Origin: JANYHH01 sp965249745
GTDB taxonomy: Bacteria; Deinococcota; Deinococci; Deinococcales; JAAFIG01
Direction of reading: 5' to 3'
Assembly (NCBI GenBank): GCA_965249745.1
Contig: OZ252252.1
Coordinates: 3,658,001-3,722,000 of the forward strand
Length of the DNA stretch: 64,000 bases
In this document: positions 33,329-42,492 of the stretch, piece after piece
Position numbering within the stretch: position 1 is the first letter of the stretch
Layout: each line of letters begins with the position of its first letter
Notes under the pieces: model-generated
Databases searched by the model: none
Told to the model about the DNA's origin: nothing
What the model saw: only the letters and a program-made list of their open reading frames with translations
Made by a program: the position numbers and the translations under genes

Positions 33329-33913
33329 TTAACCGACGGGAACGGCTTCGGCTTCCTGGGCCTCTTGCTCCGGCAGGGCTGCCTTCTCGCGGGTCGGCAT
33401 GAACGCACCCTCAATGTCCGGCAGGTGCGTGAACTTGTCCACACCGTCTATCAGCTTTTGCGCCGTGGTTTCCTTGAAGGCGATCACCTCGACGCGCTTC
33501 CCACGCTCCATCATGACCTCCATCAGGTCCATGAAGTCGCCGTCGCCACTCCCGAGCACGATCACGTCCAAGTGGTCCATCAGGCGCACGATGTCCGCGC
33601 AAATCCCGAAATCCCAGTTCCCCTCCCAGATGATCTTGCCCGCGTCCGTCGTGTGATGCACCTGCAAGGTCATGCGCCGCACCTTGTAGCCCAGGGTGCT
33701 GAGCTTATAGATGAACGGCCAGGCGCTCGTGTCCGCCTCGCGCTCCACCACGTAACTGATTGCCCGGAACAACTCGCGGTTGTCGGCCGTGCCGTAGCGC
33801 AGCAGGCTTTCGAAATTGACTGTGCGCTGATAGTAATCCCGAGCCGAATGATACAAATTCTGCGTATCAACGAAAACACCCACCTGAGGTTTCAGGCGCA
33901 AACTTTGAGACAT
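33329..33913 (-). CDS. NYN-domain (LabA/DUF88) PIN-like nuclease
   Basis: Protein of 194 residues. Acidic active-site residues of the NYN fold are seen in VGVFVDTQNLYHSA (about 11-24), KIIWEGNWDFGICADIVRLM and VIVLGSGDGDFMDLMEVMMERG (about 116-137). These proteins are RNases or RNA-processing factors. The C-terminal 25 residues are Glu/Ala-rich and probably disordered. A strong AGGAGG lies before ATG 33913. It lies upstream of queA in the same transcript and after a clear terminator. Confidence 0.88.
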   Translation of the reverse strand: MSQSLRLKPQVGVFVDTQNLYHSARDYYQRTVNFESLLRYGTADNRELFRAISYVVEREADTSAWPFIYKLSTLGYKVRRMTLQVHHTTDAGKIIWEGNWDFGICADIVRLMDHLDVIVLGSGDGDFMDLMEVMMERGKRVEVIAFKETTAQKLIDGVDKFTHLPDIEGAFMPTREKAALPEQEAQEAEAVPVG

Positions 33914-33942
33914 CTAAAAATTCCTCCTCTAATATGTACCCC

Positions 33943-33973
33943 AAAAAAAGCGACTCGAGGTTTCCCTCGAGTC
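33943..33973 (-). terminator. Intrinsic terminator built on CTCGAG arms
   Basis: On the minus strand GACTCGAGG (33973-33965) and CCTCGAGTC (33960-33952) pair, followed by a run of seven T (33949-33943). It ends the transcript of the 149-residue envelope protein gene. Both arms contain the genome's abundant hexamer. Confidence 0.9.
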
Positions 33974-33995
33974 TACCAGCTTTCAGGTCAGCGAA

Positions 33996-34442
33996 TTAGA
34001 ACGCGCTCTGCGCCCCACGAATCGCCAAAAAACCTAGCACCACGATCAGCGCCAGCCACGGCAGAAGCGAGTACGGTGCGCTGGCACGTGAACGCGGCTC
34101 CTCCATCACAAAAGTCAACTGATTCTGACCCGTGTAAAGCTGTGTCGCCGCGAAGTTTCGCCCGCCCTGACGCAATTTCACCGTGACCTGCGCCGCGTCC
34201 GAAACCCCATCCAGCTTCAGCACGCCCTTGTACCCATTGTCCAGCGCGACTTCCCGAGCCGCCAACCCGTTCCCAGGGTCAACTGCCACGCTTAACTTCG
34301 CCCCCTCGAGACCCGCGACGGAGGCCGTGACTGGCACATCCCCCGCCTTCAAACCCGTTGGCAACTCGAGCTGCACAGAGACGGGTTCAGCCAAAGCGGT
34401 ACCAAGCAGCAGCGTCAAAATCAGAATCAAAAATCGTTTCAT
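33996..34442 (-). CDS. Secreted protein with C-terminal membrane anchor
   Basis: About 148 residues: signal peptide at 1-18 (MKRFLILILTLLLGTALA), a periplasmic beta-rich domain, and a C-terminal hydrophobic helix (about 125-143) followed by RGAQSAF. Function not recognised. ATG 34442 is chosen over an upstream in-frame start at 34466 because it begins the signal peptide and lies 8 nt after TAGAAT (34456-34451), which has TTGATT 18 bp further upstream. Terminator at 33943-33973. Confidence 0.7.
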   Translation of the reverse strand: MKRFLILILTLLLGTALAEPVSVQLELPTGLKAGDVPVTASVAGLEGAKLSVAVDPGNGLAAREVALDNGYKGVLKLDGVSDAAQVTVKLRQGGRNFAATQLYTGQNQLTFVMEEPRSRASAPYSLLPWLALIVVLGFLAIRGAQSAF

Positions 34443-34476
34443 CCACACCCATTCTACGTGTCGCACGGCAAAGGAA

Positions 34477-35463
34477 TCAATGCGGATTGGAAACGGGTTT
34501 GACTGCGCTCGAGGTGGAGACCTTTGACTGGGGCTGCTTGTTCGGGTCTCGCACCGCTTCCGCCACGAATGGCACGATCAGGGCGATCAAGAGGCCCAGA
34601 ATGCCAGACAGGGCTGCGTACAGGAGAGGGCGTGGCTGATCGGCTGTGAGCGGTTCTGCGGCCGGGGCGAGGATCTGAATCTGAATGGCCTGTCCGATCA
34701 GGTTCTCGATCTCCAATTTTTGTGATAACAAACGGCTCAACACCTGAATGCGCCCCTGCGAGGTTGCCAGATTTGATCGCAACGTGGCTTCTTGCACGCT
34801 CAACATGTTGTAAGCCGCACTGGTCGCCTTGGCAGTAAACGCCCCGTTGCCACTGCCAATGGTTGCAGGAAGAATGCTCTCGACCGTCCGGGTCTCCTGA
34901 GGCGTATCTTTCAACGCTTGCTGCACGCGTTTCAGACTCTCCTGCGCGTTCCCGATATCCAGACGCGACTGTGTGATGAGGGCAGTGATGTTCGTCACGA
35001 CCGTCTGGCTGATGCTGTCAATAAAGTATGCACGAAAAATCTTCTGTAACTTCTCTGCCTTATCCCTGGCGTCCAATGCTGTGTCCCCAACGGCACTGAG
35101 GCTGAACACACCCTTTTTCTCGTCGAACTTAACTTTGTAGACATTCTCTGGATTGACCGCGCCCAATTTCTCCACCAGAGCACTCGTACTGAGCAAATCA
35201 CCGAAGCCCTGTGCCAGCGCGGATAAGCTGGGCAGATTCGCCAATAACTGACCGGACAACGACGCACCGGAAACCGTCGTTTGGTTCAACACTGTCAACG
35301 AGACCGTCGCCTTAGCTGTGTACTTCTTCGGCAAGATCAACGAGATTCCCAACGCGACGATCACACAAATCGCCGTGAACACGACGATGAAACCGCGCCA
35401 CCGATGCAGGATCACGTACAGGTCACGTAAGGACAATTCCGCTTGCTCTACCATTTCGCTCAC
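34477..35463 (-). CDS. Wzz-type polysaccharide chain-length/co-polymerase protein
   Basis: Protein of 328 residues with transmembrane helices at about 24-44 and 283-302 enclosing a large coiled periplasmic domain, and the N-terminal ELSLRDLYVILHRWRG and PKKYTAKATVSLTV segments of the Wzz family. It lacks a C-terminal tyrosine-kinase domain. Such proteins set the chain length of Wzy-made glycans. The GTG start is 6 nt after TAGACT (35475-35470), a leaderless arrangement. It opens the polysaccharide locus, with the Wzx/Wzy genes on the same strand upstream. Confidence 0.85.
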   Translation of the reverse strand: MSEMVEQAELSLRDLYVILHRWRGFIVVFTAICVIVALGISLILPKKYTAKATVSLTVLNQTTVSGASLSGQLLANLPSLSALAQGFGDLLSTSALVEKLGAVNPENVYKVKFDEKKGVFSLSAVGDTALDARDKAEKLQKIFRAYFIDSISQTVVTNITALITQSRLDIGNAQESLKRVQQALKDTPQETRTVESILPATIGSGNGAFTAKATSAAYNMLSVQEATLRSNLATSQGRIQVLSRLLSQKLEIENLIGQAIQIQILAPAAEPLTADQPRPLLYAALSGILGLLIALIVPFVAEAVRDPNKQPQSKVSTSSAVKPVSNPH

Positions 35464-35636
35464 GACCCGAGTCTACCAAGAGATATGACGGGAAGGTTAA
35501 CCTCTTAGCCGCATTTTGCGTCACACACTTTGAGCGATTGATGCTCGAGACAGAGCATTAAGTTAGCCCATAGGCCTATTAAGAGGTTCTAACTGGGATT
35601 GAAACGCTCTCACTCCGGGGCGATTCGAGCAGCTAG

Positions 35637-37010
35637 ATGATGAATTCGTGGAACAAACGCGCTAACATACTGCTCGAGATGAGCGCAACTCGTAACCCCT
35701 CAAATTTGGAGCGTTTCGTGATGGGCGATGACACTGCAACCGTCTCGGCTGAGACTTTGGTAAAGGCTCGGCTTGCAGGATACGCCTACCGAACACTTCC
35801 AGAGACACATCCGCTCCGAGAGAATCTTCGTATTCCAAGGCGCGACTTCGAGATGCGACATCAAATGGTGAAACACCAGTTTTTACCTTTGCTGAAAGCG
35901 TGGAATGCAGTTGGGCTACGAGCCATGCTGCTCAAAGGTTTCTGGCTAGCTGAATTCATTTATGAACGCCCCGGCGACCGTGGCTATGGCGACATAGACG
36001 TCTTGATGCCAGAAGCACAAACTAAGCTAGCGGTCGAAATCGCACAGCAAATTGGATGGAGTGTCGTGTTCAGACGGGAAGCCAGTGCTAATCCCCACTC
36101 ACACGAAGACGCGCACATCGTCTCGAGCAACGGATTGGTCAGCATTGACTTGCATCGTTTCGCCTTGCAAGGCATTCAACTCTGGGGACAACATCATCCG
36201 AAACGCTTGACGGCGAGCTTGTGGAAATCCGCGATTCAACAACCCTGGGAGGGAACTACCGTCTGGCTCCCGACACCTCTCGACGGCATGGTGATCAACT
36301 TGCTCAACCGAGCACGAGGTGACCAGTGGACGCGTCGCATCAGCGACCTCCCAGATGCTAGGGCAATCGTTCAACAATCCGGGATCACGCTAAAGAAATT
36401 TCAGGCTCGAGCCACCGAATTGGGTTTTCATCAAACTATCATTGCCGCGTTGGAAACGTGCGATCCTTGGAACAATTGGATTCACTGTGCGCCACCAACG
36501 TTCTGGCAGCGCTTGAAATGGTACTCACGCACTATGCGGGAAATCGGAATTTATGAACTCGAGCATTTACATTTCCAACTTGACCGCCTCGTTCATGCGA
36601 TCAACGGCGTATGGACCATGCTCCCCATCGTCACTCGAGTCAAACACAAACTGCGACACCAACCAGACTTGTATCAACTCTTTCAAACCCTTGAGCAGCA
36701 ATATTCGCCCAAAACGAATACCAATCCCAAAGAATTGATTCGTTTAAAGCGCGGCACGTACTTAGCGCTTCTGTTAGTGGGACCACGCAAAAACGCCTGC
36801 GTACCTAGGTCGCTATCTCTGTATCTAGCATTGCGTCAACGGAATATTCATGTGCAATTCGTCAGTGGAGTTCGTCACAGGAACCATAAACTTGAGGGAC
36901 ACGCTTGGATAGAATGGCGGGGTCGCCCGCTCGAAGGGTTTGGCGATCACCATGCCCCGGAATTGTTCAAAGAAAATTTTAGATATCCTCCCAGACCCGA
37001 CCCAGCATAA
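35637..37010 (+). CDS. Nucleotidyltransferase fused to lasso-peptide B2-like protease domain
   Basis: Protein of 457 residues with two unrelated domains. Residues about 75-310 look like the uncharacterised nucleotidyltransferase family PF14907: LLKGFWLAEFIYERPGDRGYG and DIDVLMP carry the metal-binding acidic pair, with SIDLHR further on. Residues about 365-440 look like the transglutaminase-like lasso-peptide B2 protease (PF13471): NACVPRSLSLYLALRQRNI with the nucleophile Cys, VSGVRH, and EGHAWIEWRGRPLEGF with the His. No lasso precursor, cyclase (asparagine-synthetase-like) or PqqD-like B1 gene is seen close by. It lies inside the polysaccharide locus, divergent from wzz and convergent with the CapD-type gene. 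Start uncertain; ATG 35679 possible. Confidence 0.7.
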   Translation: MMNSWNKRANILLEMSATRNPSNLERFVMGDDTATVSAETLVKARLAGYAYRTLPETHPLRENLRIPRRDFEMRHQMVKHQFLPLLKAWNAVGLRAMLLKGFWLAEFIYERPGDRGYGDIDVLMPEAQTKLAVEIAQQIGWSVVFRREASANPHSHEDAHIVSSNGLVSIDLHRFALQGIQLWGQHHPKRLTASLWKSAIQQPWEGTTVWLPTPLDGMVINLLNRARGDQWTRRISDLPDARAIVQQSGITLKKFQARATELGFHQTIIAALETCDPWNNWIHCAPPTFWQRLKWYSRTMREIGIYELEHLHFQLDRLVHAINGVWTMLPIVTRVKHKLRHQPDLYQLFQTLEQQYSPKTNTNPKELIRLKRGTYLALLLVGPRKNACVPRSLSLYLALRQRNIHVQFVSGVRHRNHKLEGHAWIEWRGRPLEGFGDHHAPELFKENFRYPPRPDPA

Positions 37011-37016
37011 TAAGCC

Positions 37017-38888
37017 TCACTGCGTTGGGCCATCAATCAGAATCTTTGCACCCGGTATTAGGTTTAGCAGTATTGCGCGAATACCGGCCCCATCTCTCGC
37101 TCTCGCTGCACGCTCTAGCTGACCAAGCACAGCCTCGAGGGTGGTGTCAGGTAGCGCGGTTTGTTGAGCCACAAAGATTTTTTCGTACTTCGAGGATTGC
37201 GTCCCCTCCTCGCTGGTGAGCAGTTCCTCATAAAGCTTTTCACCGGGTTGAGCACCCGTAAACACGATGTCAATATCCTGACCGACCTCGAACCCCGAAA
37301 GCCGAATCACGTCTCTGGCTAAGTCCACGATTTTGACGGGTTCCCCCATGTCCAAAACATAGACTGCGCCATTCTCCGGTAAACCACCCGCTTGCAGCAC
37401 AAGTTGGGCGGCTTCAGGGATCAGCATGAAATACCGCACCATGTTCGGATCGGTCACAGTGACGGGACCACCATCCAGGATTTGCTGCCGGAATTTCGGG
37501 ATGACACTGCCTCTGGAACCCAACACGTTGCCAAAACGCACGCTCGAGAACGCCTGGTCCGGTCGTGCGCGCCGCGATCCAGATTCGACAATGTACTCTG
37601 CTATTCGCTTGGAAGCTCCCATCACCGAGGTCGGATTGACCGCTTTGTCCGTAGAGATGTTCACCAACCGATTCACACCGAACTCGAGACTCAAGTCCAC
37701 GATATTTTTCGTGCCGAAAACATTGTTCAGAATTGCCTCGTCTGGATTGTGCTCCATCAAGTACACGTGCTTATGAGCCGCTGCATGGAACACCACCTCT
37801 GGCTTGAAACGCCTGAAAACATCACCCAGTTTTTCTCGATCACGCACGTCACCGATCACAAGCGCGTACTCGAGTTCAGGCCAGGTTCGTTTTAGCTCCT
37901 GCTCGATCAGAAAGATACTGTTTTCGCCACGTCCCAAAAGAATCAGCTTACGCGGCCGAAATCTGGAAACTTGCCGCACGATTTCGGAGCCGATACTCCC
38001 CCCAGCACCCGTCACCAGCACTACACGATCCTTGAGATATCCTGAAATTTCGTTGCTGTTTAGTTGCACCGCGTCGCGCCGCAGCAAATCCTCGAGCGAT
38101 ACGTCCCGGATCTGAGAGAGTGCTATCTGACCTGAAAGAATCTCGTGGATGCCAGGGATGATGCGATGCTTCACCCCAGCCTCTCGAGCCAATTCGACAA
38201 CACGGCGCACGATACGACCAGGTGCTGAGGGCATGGCGATGAGTACTTCATCAACTTGTTTATCAATCACTACTCGAGGTAACGCATCAACTACTCCCAG
38301 CACCGGCAAACCCAGAAACCGCTGTGCGCGCTTCGCGGGTTCATCGTCCAGAAAACCAACCGGAATCAAACCCGATTCTGGATGACGCAAAAGCTCTCGC
38401 ACCATCATCGTACCCGCCTCACCCGCACCAATCACCAGCACCCGTCTCGAGCTGCCTGATGTGGCGCGCATGCCCTCACGCTCAAAAAGGACTCGAGCCA
38501 GCAGGCGCATGCCGCCCATTAGGAGTAATGCGAGCGCCCCTTCGATCAGTGGGACACTGCGCGGAACGTGCGTCCACTGGGATAGCACGAAATTCACGAC
38601 GTACACCAACACTGTCCAGCTCGAAATCACGGCGGTCAGCCGGTACAAATCGCGTACACCAATTTTGTGCCACGATTGGCGATGCAATCCGAAGTAAAAA
38701 ATTAGACCCGCTTTAGGCAACAGCCCGACCGCGAGGTATAAAGCAATCACACGTTTGTGATCGAGCAGTGGTAAATCTAAACGCACGAAAAAAGCCAGCA
38801 AGCCTGCGAACAGCCATGCAAACAACTCGAGGGCAAGTTTCTCTCGAGTTGTACGTAAAATATTCAACATGTCATAATTTAGCATCAA
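37017..38888 (-). CDS. Membrane-bound nucleotide-sugar 4,6-dehydratase (CapD/WbpM family)
   Basis: Protein of 623 residues: four N-terminal transmembrane helices (about 15-110), a CoA/nucleotide-binding-like domain with VLVIGAGEAGTMMVRELL (about 149-166) and a C-terminal SDR domain beginning VVLVTGAGGSIGSEIVRQV (about 290). The family dehydrates UDP-GlcNAc at C4/C6, the entry to QuiNAc, FucNAc or bacillosamine-type sugars. The catalytic segment ISTDKAVNPTSVMGASKR is present, with Met where classic SDRs have Tyr, as is normal in this family. GC and CTCGAG density are those of the host, so it lies just outside the low-GC island. Confidence 0.92.
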   Translation of the reverse strand: MMLNYDMLNILRTTREKLALELFAWLFAGLLAFFVRLDLPLLDHKRVIALYLAVGLLPKAGLIFYFGLHRQSWHKIGVRDLYRLTAVISSWTVLVYVVNFVLSQWTHVPRSVPLIEGALALLLMGGMRLLARVLFEREGMRATSGSSRRVLVIGAGEAGTMMVRELLRHPESGLIPVGFLDDEPAKRAQRFLGLPVLGVVDALPRVVIDKQVDEVLIAMPSAPGRIVRRVVELAREAGVKHRIIPGIHEILSGQIALSQIRDVSLEDLLRRDAVQLNSNEISGYLKDRVVLVTGAGGSIGSEIVRQVSRFRPRKLILLGRGENSIFLIEQELKRTWPELEYALVIGDVRDREKLGDVFRRFKPEVVFHAAAHKHVYLMEHNPDEAILNNVFGTKNIVDLSLEFGVNRLVNISTDKAVNPTSVMGASKRIAEYIVESGSRRARPDQAFSSVRFGNVLGSRGSVIPKFRQQILDGGPVTVTDPNMVRYFMLIPEAAQLVLQAGGLPENGAVYVLDMGEPVKIVDLARDVIRLSGFEVGQDIDIVFTGAQPGEKLYEELLTSEEGTQSSKYEKIFVAQQTALPDTTLEAVLGQLERAARARDGAGIRAILLNLIPGAKILIDGPTQ

Positions 38889-38925
38889 GTAAGCGTTTCT
38901 TCACTTGAAATCTGGCTCTAAAAAT

Positions 38926-40488
38926 CTAAGCAGGACCTAGGTAAGCAATGGGAGTAATGATGGATGGAGCTTCGATTTTCTTTAATCCAGCCGCCGCAAT
39001 CCAAAAACATAGATGAACTGGGGCGTAAAAAAATAAATAATCCACTGAGTTGATTGCAAAAATTGCAGTTAACAGCGCCAAAGCGCCAGTATCTCGCAAA
39101 CGCCAAGCACGCAGAATCACCCAGCCCCACAGCCACAACATCGCGCACAATCCTACTAATCCACTCTCACCAGCAGTTTGAATCCAAAGATTATGTGCGT
39201 GAGTCAAAGAATCTTTACTCAAGCCAAAATTACTCGAGCGAGCATCAAATTGCGCTTTCATAGCATTGGTTAGGTTGCCAGTACCAATCAGGAAGCTACG
39301 CGGATTCTCGAGCCACGCTTTGATAGCTAAGCGCCAAATTTCGAGGCGTATTCGGGCAGAATTTTGATCTACAATATCAAGGGAGCGTAAAATCGGTTGT
39401 ATTCGATTAGGTGCGGATGGGGAAACGCTGTGAATAGCATCAGTTTGAAGTATTAGTATCCCCAAAAATACTAAAGATAGAATAAATGGTAATATTTTAT
39501 AGTAACGCGTGGAAGACAGAAGAAAGACAAGCAAACCTCCAGCAAAAGCAGTCAAAGACCCTCTAGAGCCAGTTAATAATATGCATAGCATAGCAGAGAT
39601 CACCGTGAAGAATGACCACGCAAGCGGTTGATTAGACGCGATAAGGAGTAGGCTAGCTACGGCAACTTGAGCACCAAACGCATTTTCGTTAAACGAAAAC
39701 CCTTTAAAGCGCTGAATAAACTGGAAATATTCAAACCAGATCGGCGGTTTTACAATCAATACTCGAGGATTTCGCACTTCTATAGCCGCATCCGTAGATT
39801 TCCATGTTGCCCAGCCGCCAATTCCAAACGTTAGCACATTTCTTGACGAAAGTTTTGCTTTTAATCCGCATGTTGACCAATCAAGTCTTATTTTACAAGA
39901 GTTGTAATTCCATATTTGAGGAAGATCATTATGTAAAAGACCGACATTTACACTCCTTGGAATATTCGAGCGTATTTCAAGTTTTGCTTCTATTTCACCA
40001 GAACCTTGAAAACCAAGATTAAAAAATCCCCAAGAATCTCTTTCATTATTTGCTATCAAAACAAAAGTGTTATTTTTATAAGTACTTTTAACGTTAATTG
40101 ATTCAAATCGCAATTTTGTGTTGTTCGTAAAATTATTCGAAAAAAACAGTGAGATCATTAGAACAACAAAAAGTGATAGGTTAGCAATTTTGAAAAGATA
40201 AATGCCTTCGATCCTCTTTTTACAAAAAATTGAAAGCATAAAAACTGCAATTATAGTATATAAAATAGTTATAAGAATATTTTCAAAGGAGTCGAAGATT
40301 TTTCCAATTAAGATAAAAGTATATAGAAAAAATAAAGTTACTAAAACCTTTAATTGCACATTAAACTTCAAAATAAGCGGAATTGCAAAAAAGATAAGTG
40401 CTAATATCGAAAGTTCGGAGTAAACAAAAATTAGAATACTAAACATTGTTGCAAGAAATAAATTATATTTATAATTAGCATATTTCAT
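38926..40488 (-). CDS. O-antigen ligase/polymerase family membrane protein
   Basis: Protein of 520 residues with at least ten hydrophobic helices and a large periplasmic segment (about 110-250). The Wzy_C-like region ARIRLEIWRLAIKAWLENPRSFLIGTGN then SLTHAHNLWIQTAGESGLVG (His in the catalytic loop) marks O-antigen ligases (WaaL/Wzy_C, PF04932). It may polymerise glycan units or join them to an acceptor. Last gene of the island operon; its ATG touches the stop of the sugar-transferase gene. Confidence 0.85.
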   Translation of the reverse strand: MKYANYKYNLFLATMFSILIFVYSELSILALIFFAIPLILKFNVQLKVLVTLFFLYTFILIGKIFDSFENILITILYTIIAVFMLSIFCKKRIEGIYLFKIANLSLFVVLMISLFFSNNFTNNTKLRFESINVKSTYKNNTFVLIANNERDSWGFFNLGFQGSGEIEAKLEIRSNIPRSVNVGLLHNDLPQIWNYNSCKIRLDWSTCGLKAKLSSRNVLTFGIGGWATWKSTDAAIEVRNPRVLIVKPPIWFEYFQFIQRFKGFSFNENAFGAQVAVASLLLIASNQPLAWSFFTVISAMLCILLTGSRGSLTAFAGGLLVFLLSSTRYYKILPFILSLVFLGILILQTDAIHSVSPSAPNRIQPILRSLDIVDQNSARIRLEIWRLAIKAWLENPRSFLIGTGNLTNAMKAQFDARSSNFGLSKDSLTHAHNLWIQTAGESGLVGLCAMLWLWGWVILRAWRLRDTGALALLTAIFAINSVDYLFFYAPVHLCFWIAAAGLKKIEAPSIITPIAYLGPA

Positions 40489-41141
40489 TATTTATTACCT
40501 TTATTGCTAATAATTGTGTTTATAGTTTCATACAAAATACAGATATCTTGACCTATTGAAAAATTATCGTAATATTGCTTATCAAAATTTACTTTTTCTA
40601 TATCGTTCAAGCTATCACGTCCTCTGACCTGAGCTAATCCAGTGATTCCCGGGCGTAGATTATCAATTGCATAATCACGCCGCATTTTAAGTACCGAATT
40701 TTGTGATGGTAAAGCTGGCCGTGGCCCTATAATACTCATTTGCCCAAATAAAACATTCAAAATTTGAGGTAACTCATCAAGACTAGTTTTTCTCAGCCAA
40801 TAGCCTACACGAGTAATGGGTTTCAGACCAAGCCTCTCCATCTCTTCAGTGGAAATGTTTGGAGTATTAATTTTCATAGTTCTAAATTTAAAACATTTAA
40901 AAATTTTACCTCTCGAACCAACTCGATCTTGAATGAAAAATGTACTACCTCGAGAGTCAAGAGATATTAAAATATAGAAAACAGGGAGTATTAGTAAAAA
41001 TATCGGTAGTATAAATATTGAGAACAAAAGATCAAAAAAAATCTTGGGAAAAGAGTAGATTTTTTGATGAAATGATGCCATATTGTGATTTATTCCGACT
41101 TTCATTGGTTTTTCAGCAATTACATTGCTTGAGGAATACAC
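40488..41141 (-). CDS. Initiating undecaprenyl-phosphate sugar-1-P transferase
   Basis: Bacterial sugar transferase of about 200-217 residues, short form without the WbaP N-terminal membrane domains. One hydrophobic hairpin (about 35-60) is followed by DRVGSRGKIFKCFKFRTM, GYWLRKTSLDELPQILNVLFGQMSIIGPRPALP and LRPGITGLAQVRGRD, the catalytic signature. It loads the first sugar (probably an N-acetylated 6-deoxyhexose-type sugar) on the lipid carrier at the inner membrane. The start is unsure: GTG 41141, ATG 41105 and ATG 41081 are in frame. Confidence 0.9.
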   Translation of the reverse strand: MYSSSNVIAEKPMKVGINHNMASFHQKIYSFPKIFFDLLFSIFILPIFLLILPVFYILISLDSRGSTFFIQDRVGSRGKIFKCFKFRTMKINTPNISTEEMERLGLKPITRVGYWLRKTSLDELPQILNVLFGQMSIIGPRPALPSQNSVLKMRRDYAIDNLRPGITGLAQVRGRDSLNDIEKVNFDKQYYDNFSIGQDICILYETINTIISNKGNK

Positions 41142-41269
41142 GATTTATATTCTTTATGAAATCCACAACGTCGTTGAGTAAACGAGTAATTCGAGTTGAT
41201 GTAATTGATAATTTTATGTAGTATAGTTGTACTTTTATATTCTTGGATCAGTTTCAATATATGTTTGCA

Positions 41270-42481
41270 TCATTCAGAGAATATTTTGAGGAAATAATTT
41301 AAGATTCCTTCTCTGCTAAAGTGCTTTTCATAATAATTTCTTCCATTTTTACCAAATTCCTCAAGTTCATCAATATTAAGTCTGTACAACTTCAAAATAG
41401 CCCTTTCTAGTGCAACATAATCATCTGGCTGGCAAACTAAACCCGCATTCGCTTCTCGTATAACATCTGCTCCACTTCCTTCTAAAGCAGCAATAATTGG
41501 GCGTCCACACGCTAAATAAGATTGTATCTTTGAAGGTATTGTTAAAGCAAAAATAGGCTCCCGTTTTAGTGTAACTAACGTTATGTTCGCCAGTGCGAGC
41601 AAATCAGGCATATCCATCGCTTCCCTCTTACCTTTAAAAACTACATTTGGTAAATCTTCAGCTAGTTTTTCTAAAACTGCACGATTAGATCCTTCACCAT
41701 ATATAATGAACTGAATTTCAGGAAAAGAGATCAATGATCTTGCCGCTTCAAGCAGAGATTCGAGATTTTGTGCTTTCCCAAGATTCCCAGCGAAAACAAT
41801 GTTGAAAAAACCATATAGATTTTCTTTCTTCGCAAGCTCTTCATTATAAGGTACAGGTTTATAAAAATCTTCAGACCAATTAGGAATATAAATAATTTTT
41901 TCTTTAGTAATTTTATATTTTTCCACACTTTCGATCATATTTTTCGATTGTACTATGATTTTATTAGAATTCTTATATATGAATTTCACTAAAATACCTA
42001 CAATTCGAAGTAAAACTTTGCTTCTCACTAACCCACTCGCTTCAAGGCTTTCAGGCCATAAATCGTGTACATAGTGAAATATTGGGGCTTTGCTTTTCTG
42101 GAAAAAACGAATAAAAATTCCAGGAAGAGCAATAGTAATAGGTGAGAGTTGCCATATAACAATTCTTTGATAATCTTGAGGTTTTATAAGAAACATTCCG
42201 ATTATAAAAGCATTTATCGCAAAAGAGAGATAGTTTGCAATGCGTTTCAATTTTGAGTAGCTAGTGTCTGGAAAAATTGGGACTCTGATAACACGAACGC
42301 CGTTTATGTTTTCGATTTGAAAGATCTTTTGCGTGTAACCATCGTATACCTTTCCGTGTGGATAATTAGGAAACCCCGTGAGAACAATAACTTCACAGCC
42401 TTTCTGCTGTAAACCATCAGCAAAGTCGCCAACTCGAAAAGGCTCAGGGGGATAATATTGCGTGATGATTAGTATTTTCAT
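41270..42481 (-). CDS. Family 4 glycosyltransferase (WbuB-like)
   Basis: GT-B fold glycosyltransferase of 403 residues: N-terminal LIITQYYPPEPFRVGDFADGL acceptor half and C-terminal VFAGNLGKAQNLESLLEAA, YGEGSNRAVLEKLA and the IPSKIQSYLACGRPIIAALEG donor motif with the E/Glu-rich end, as in WbuB-type enzymes that often add L-FucNAc. ATG 42481 is used; an in-frame TTG at 42505 overlaps the epimerase gene. Next to capEFG, so UDP-L-FucNAc is a plausible donor, by inference. Confidence 0.85.
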   Translation of the reverse strand: MKILIITQYYPPEPFRVGDFADGLQQKGCEVIVLTGFPNYPHGKVYDGYTQKIFQIENINGVRVIRVPIFPDTSYSKLKRIANYLSFAINAFIIGMFLIKPQDYQRIVIWQLSPITIALPGIFIRFFQKSKAPIFHYVHDLWPESLEASGLVRSKVLLRIVGILVKFIYKNSNKIIVQSKNMIESVEKYKITKEKIIYIPNWSEDFYKPVPYNEELAKKENLYGFFNIVFAGNLGKAQNLESLLEAARSLISFPEIQFIIYGEGSNRAVLEKLAEDLPNVVFKGKREAMDMPDLLALANITLVTLKREPIFALTIPSKIQSYLACGRPIIAALEGSGADVIREANAGLVCQPDDYVALERAILKLYRLNIDELEEFGKNGRNYYEKHFSREGILNYFLKIFSE

Positions 42482-42492
42482 AAAAGAACTAA

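Noticed and set aside
35585..35605. GGTTCTAACTGGGATTGAAAC, resembling the end of a CRISPR repeat
   Set aside because: Only one copy; no second repeat or spacer pattern within several hundred bases and no cas gene in view.
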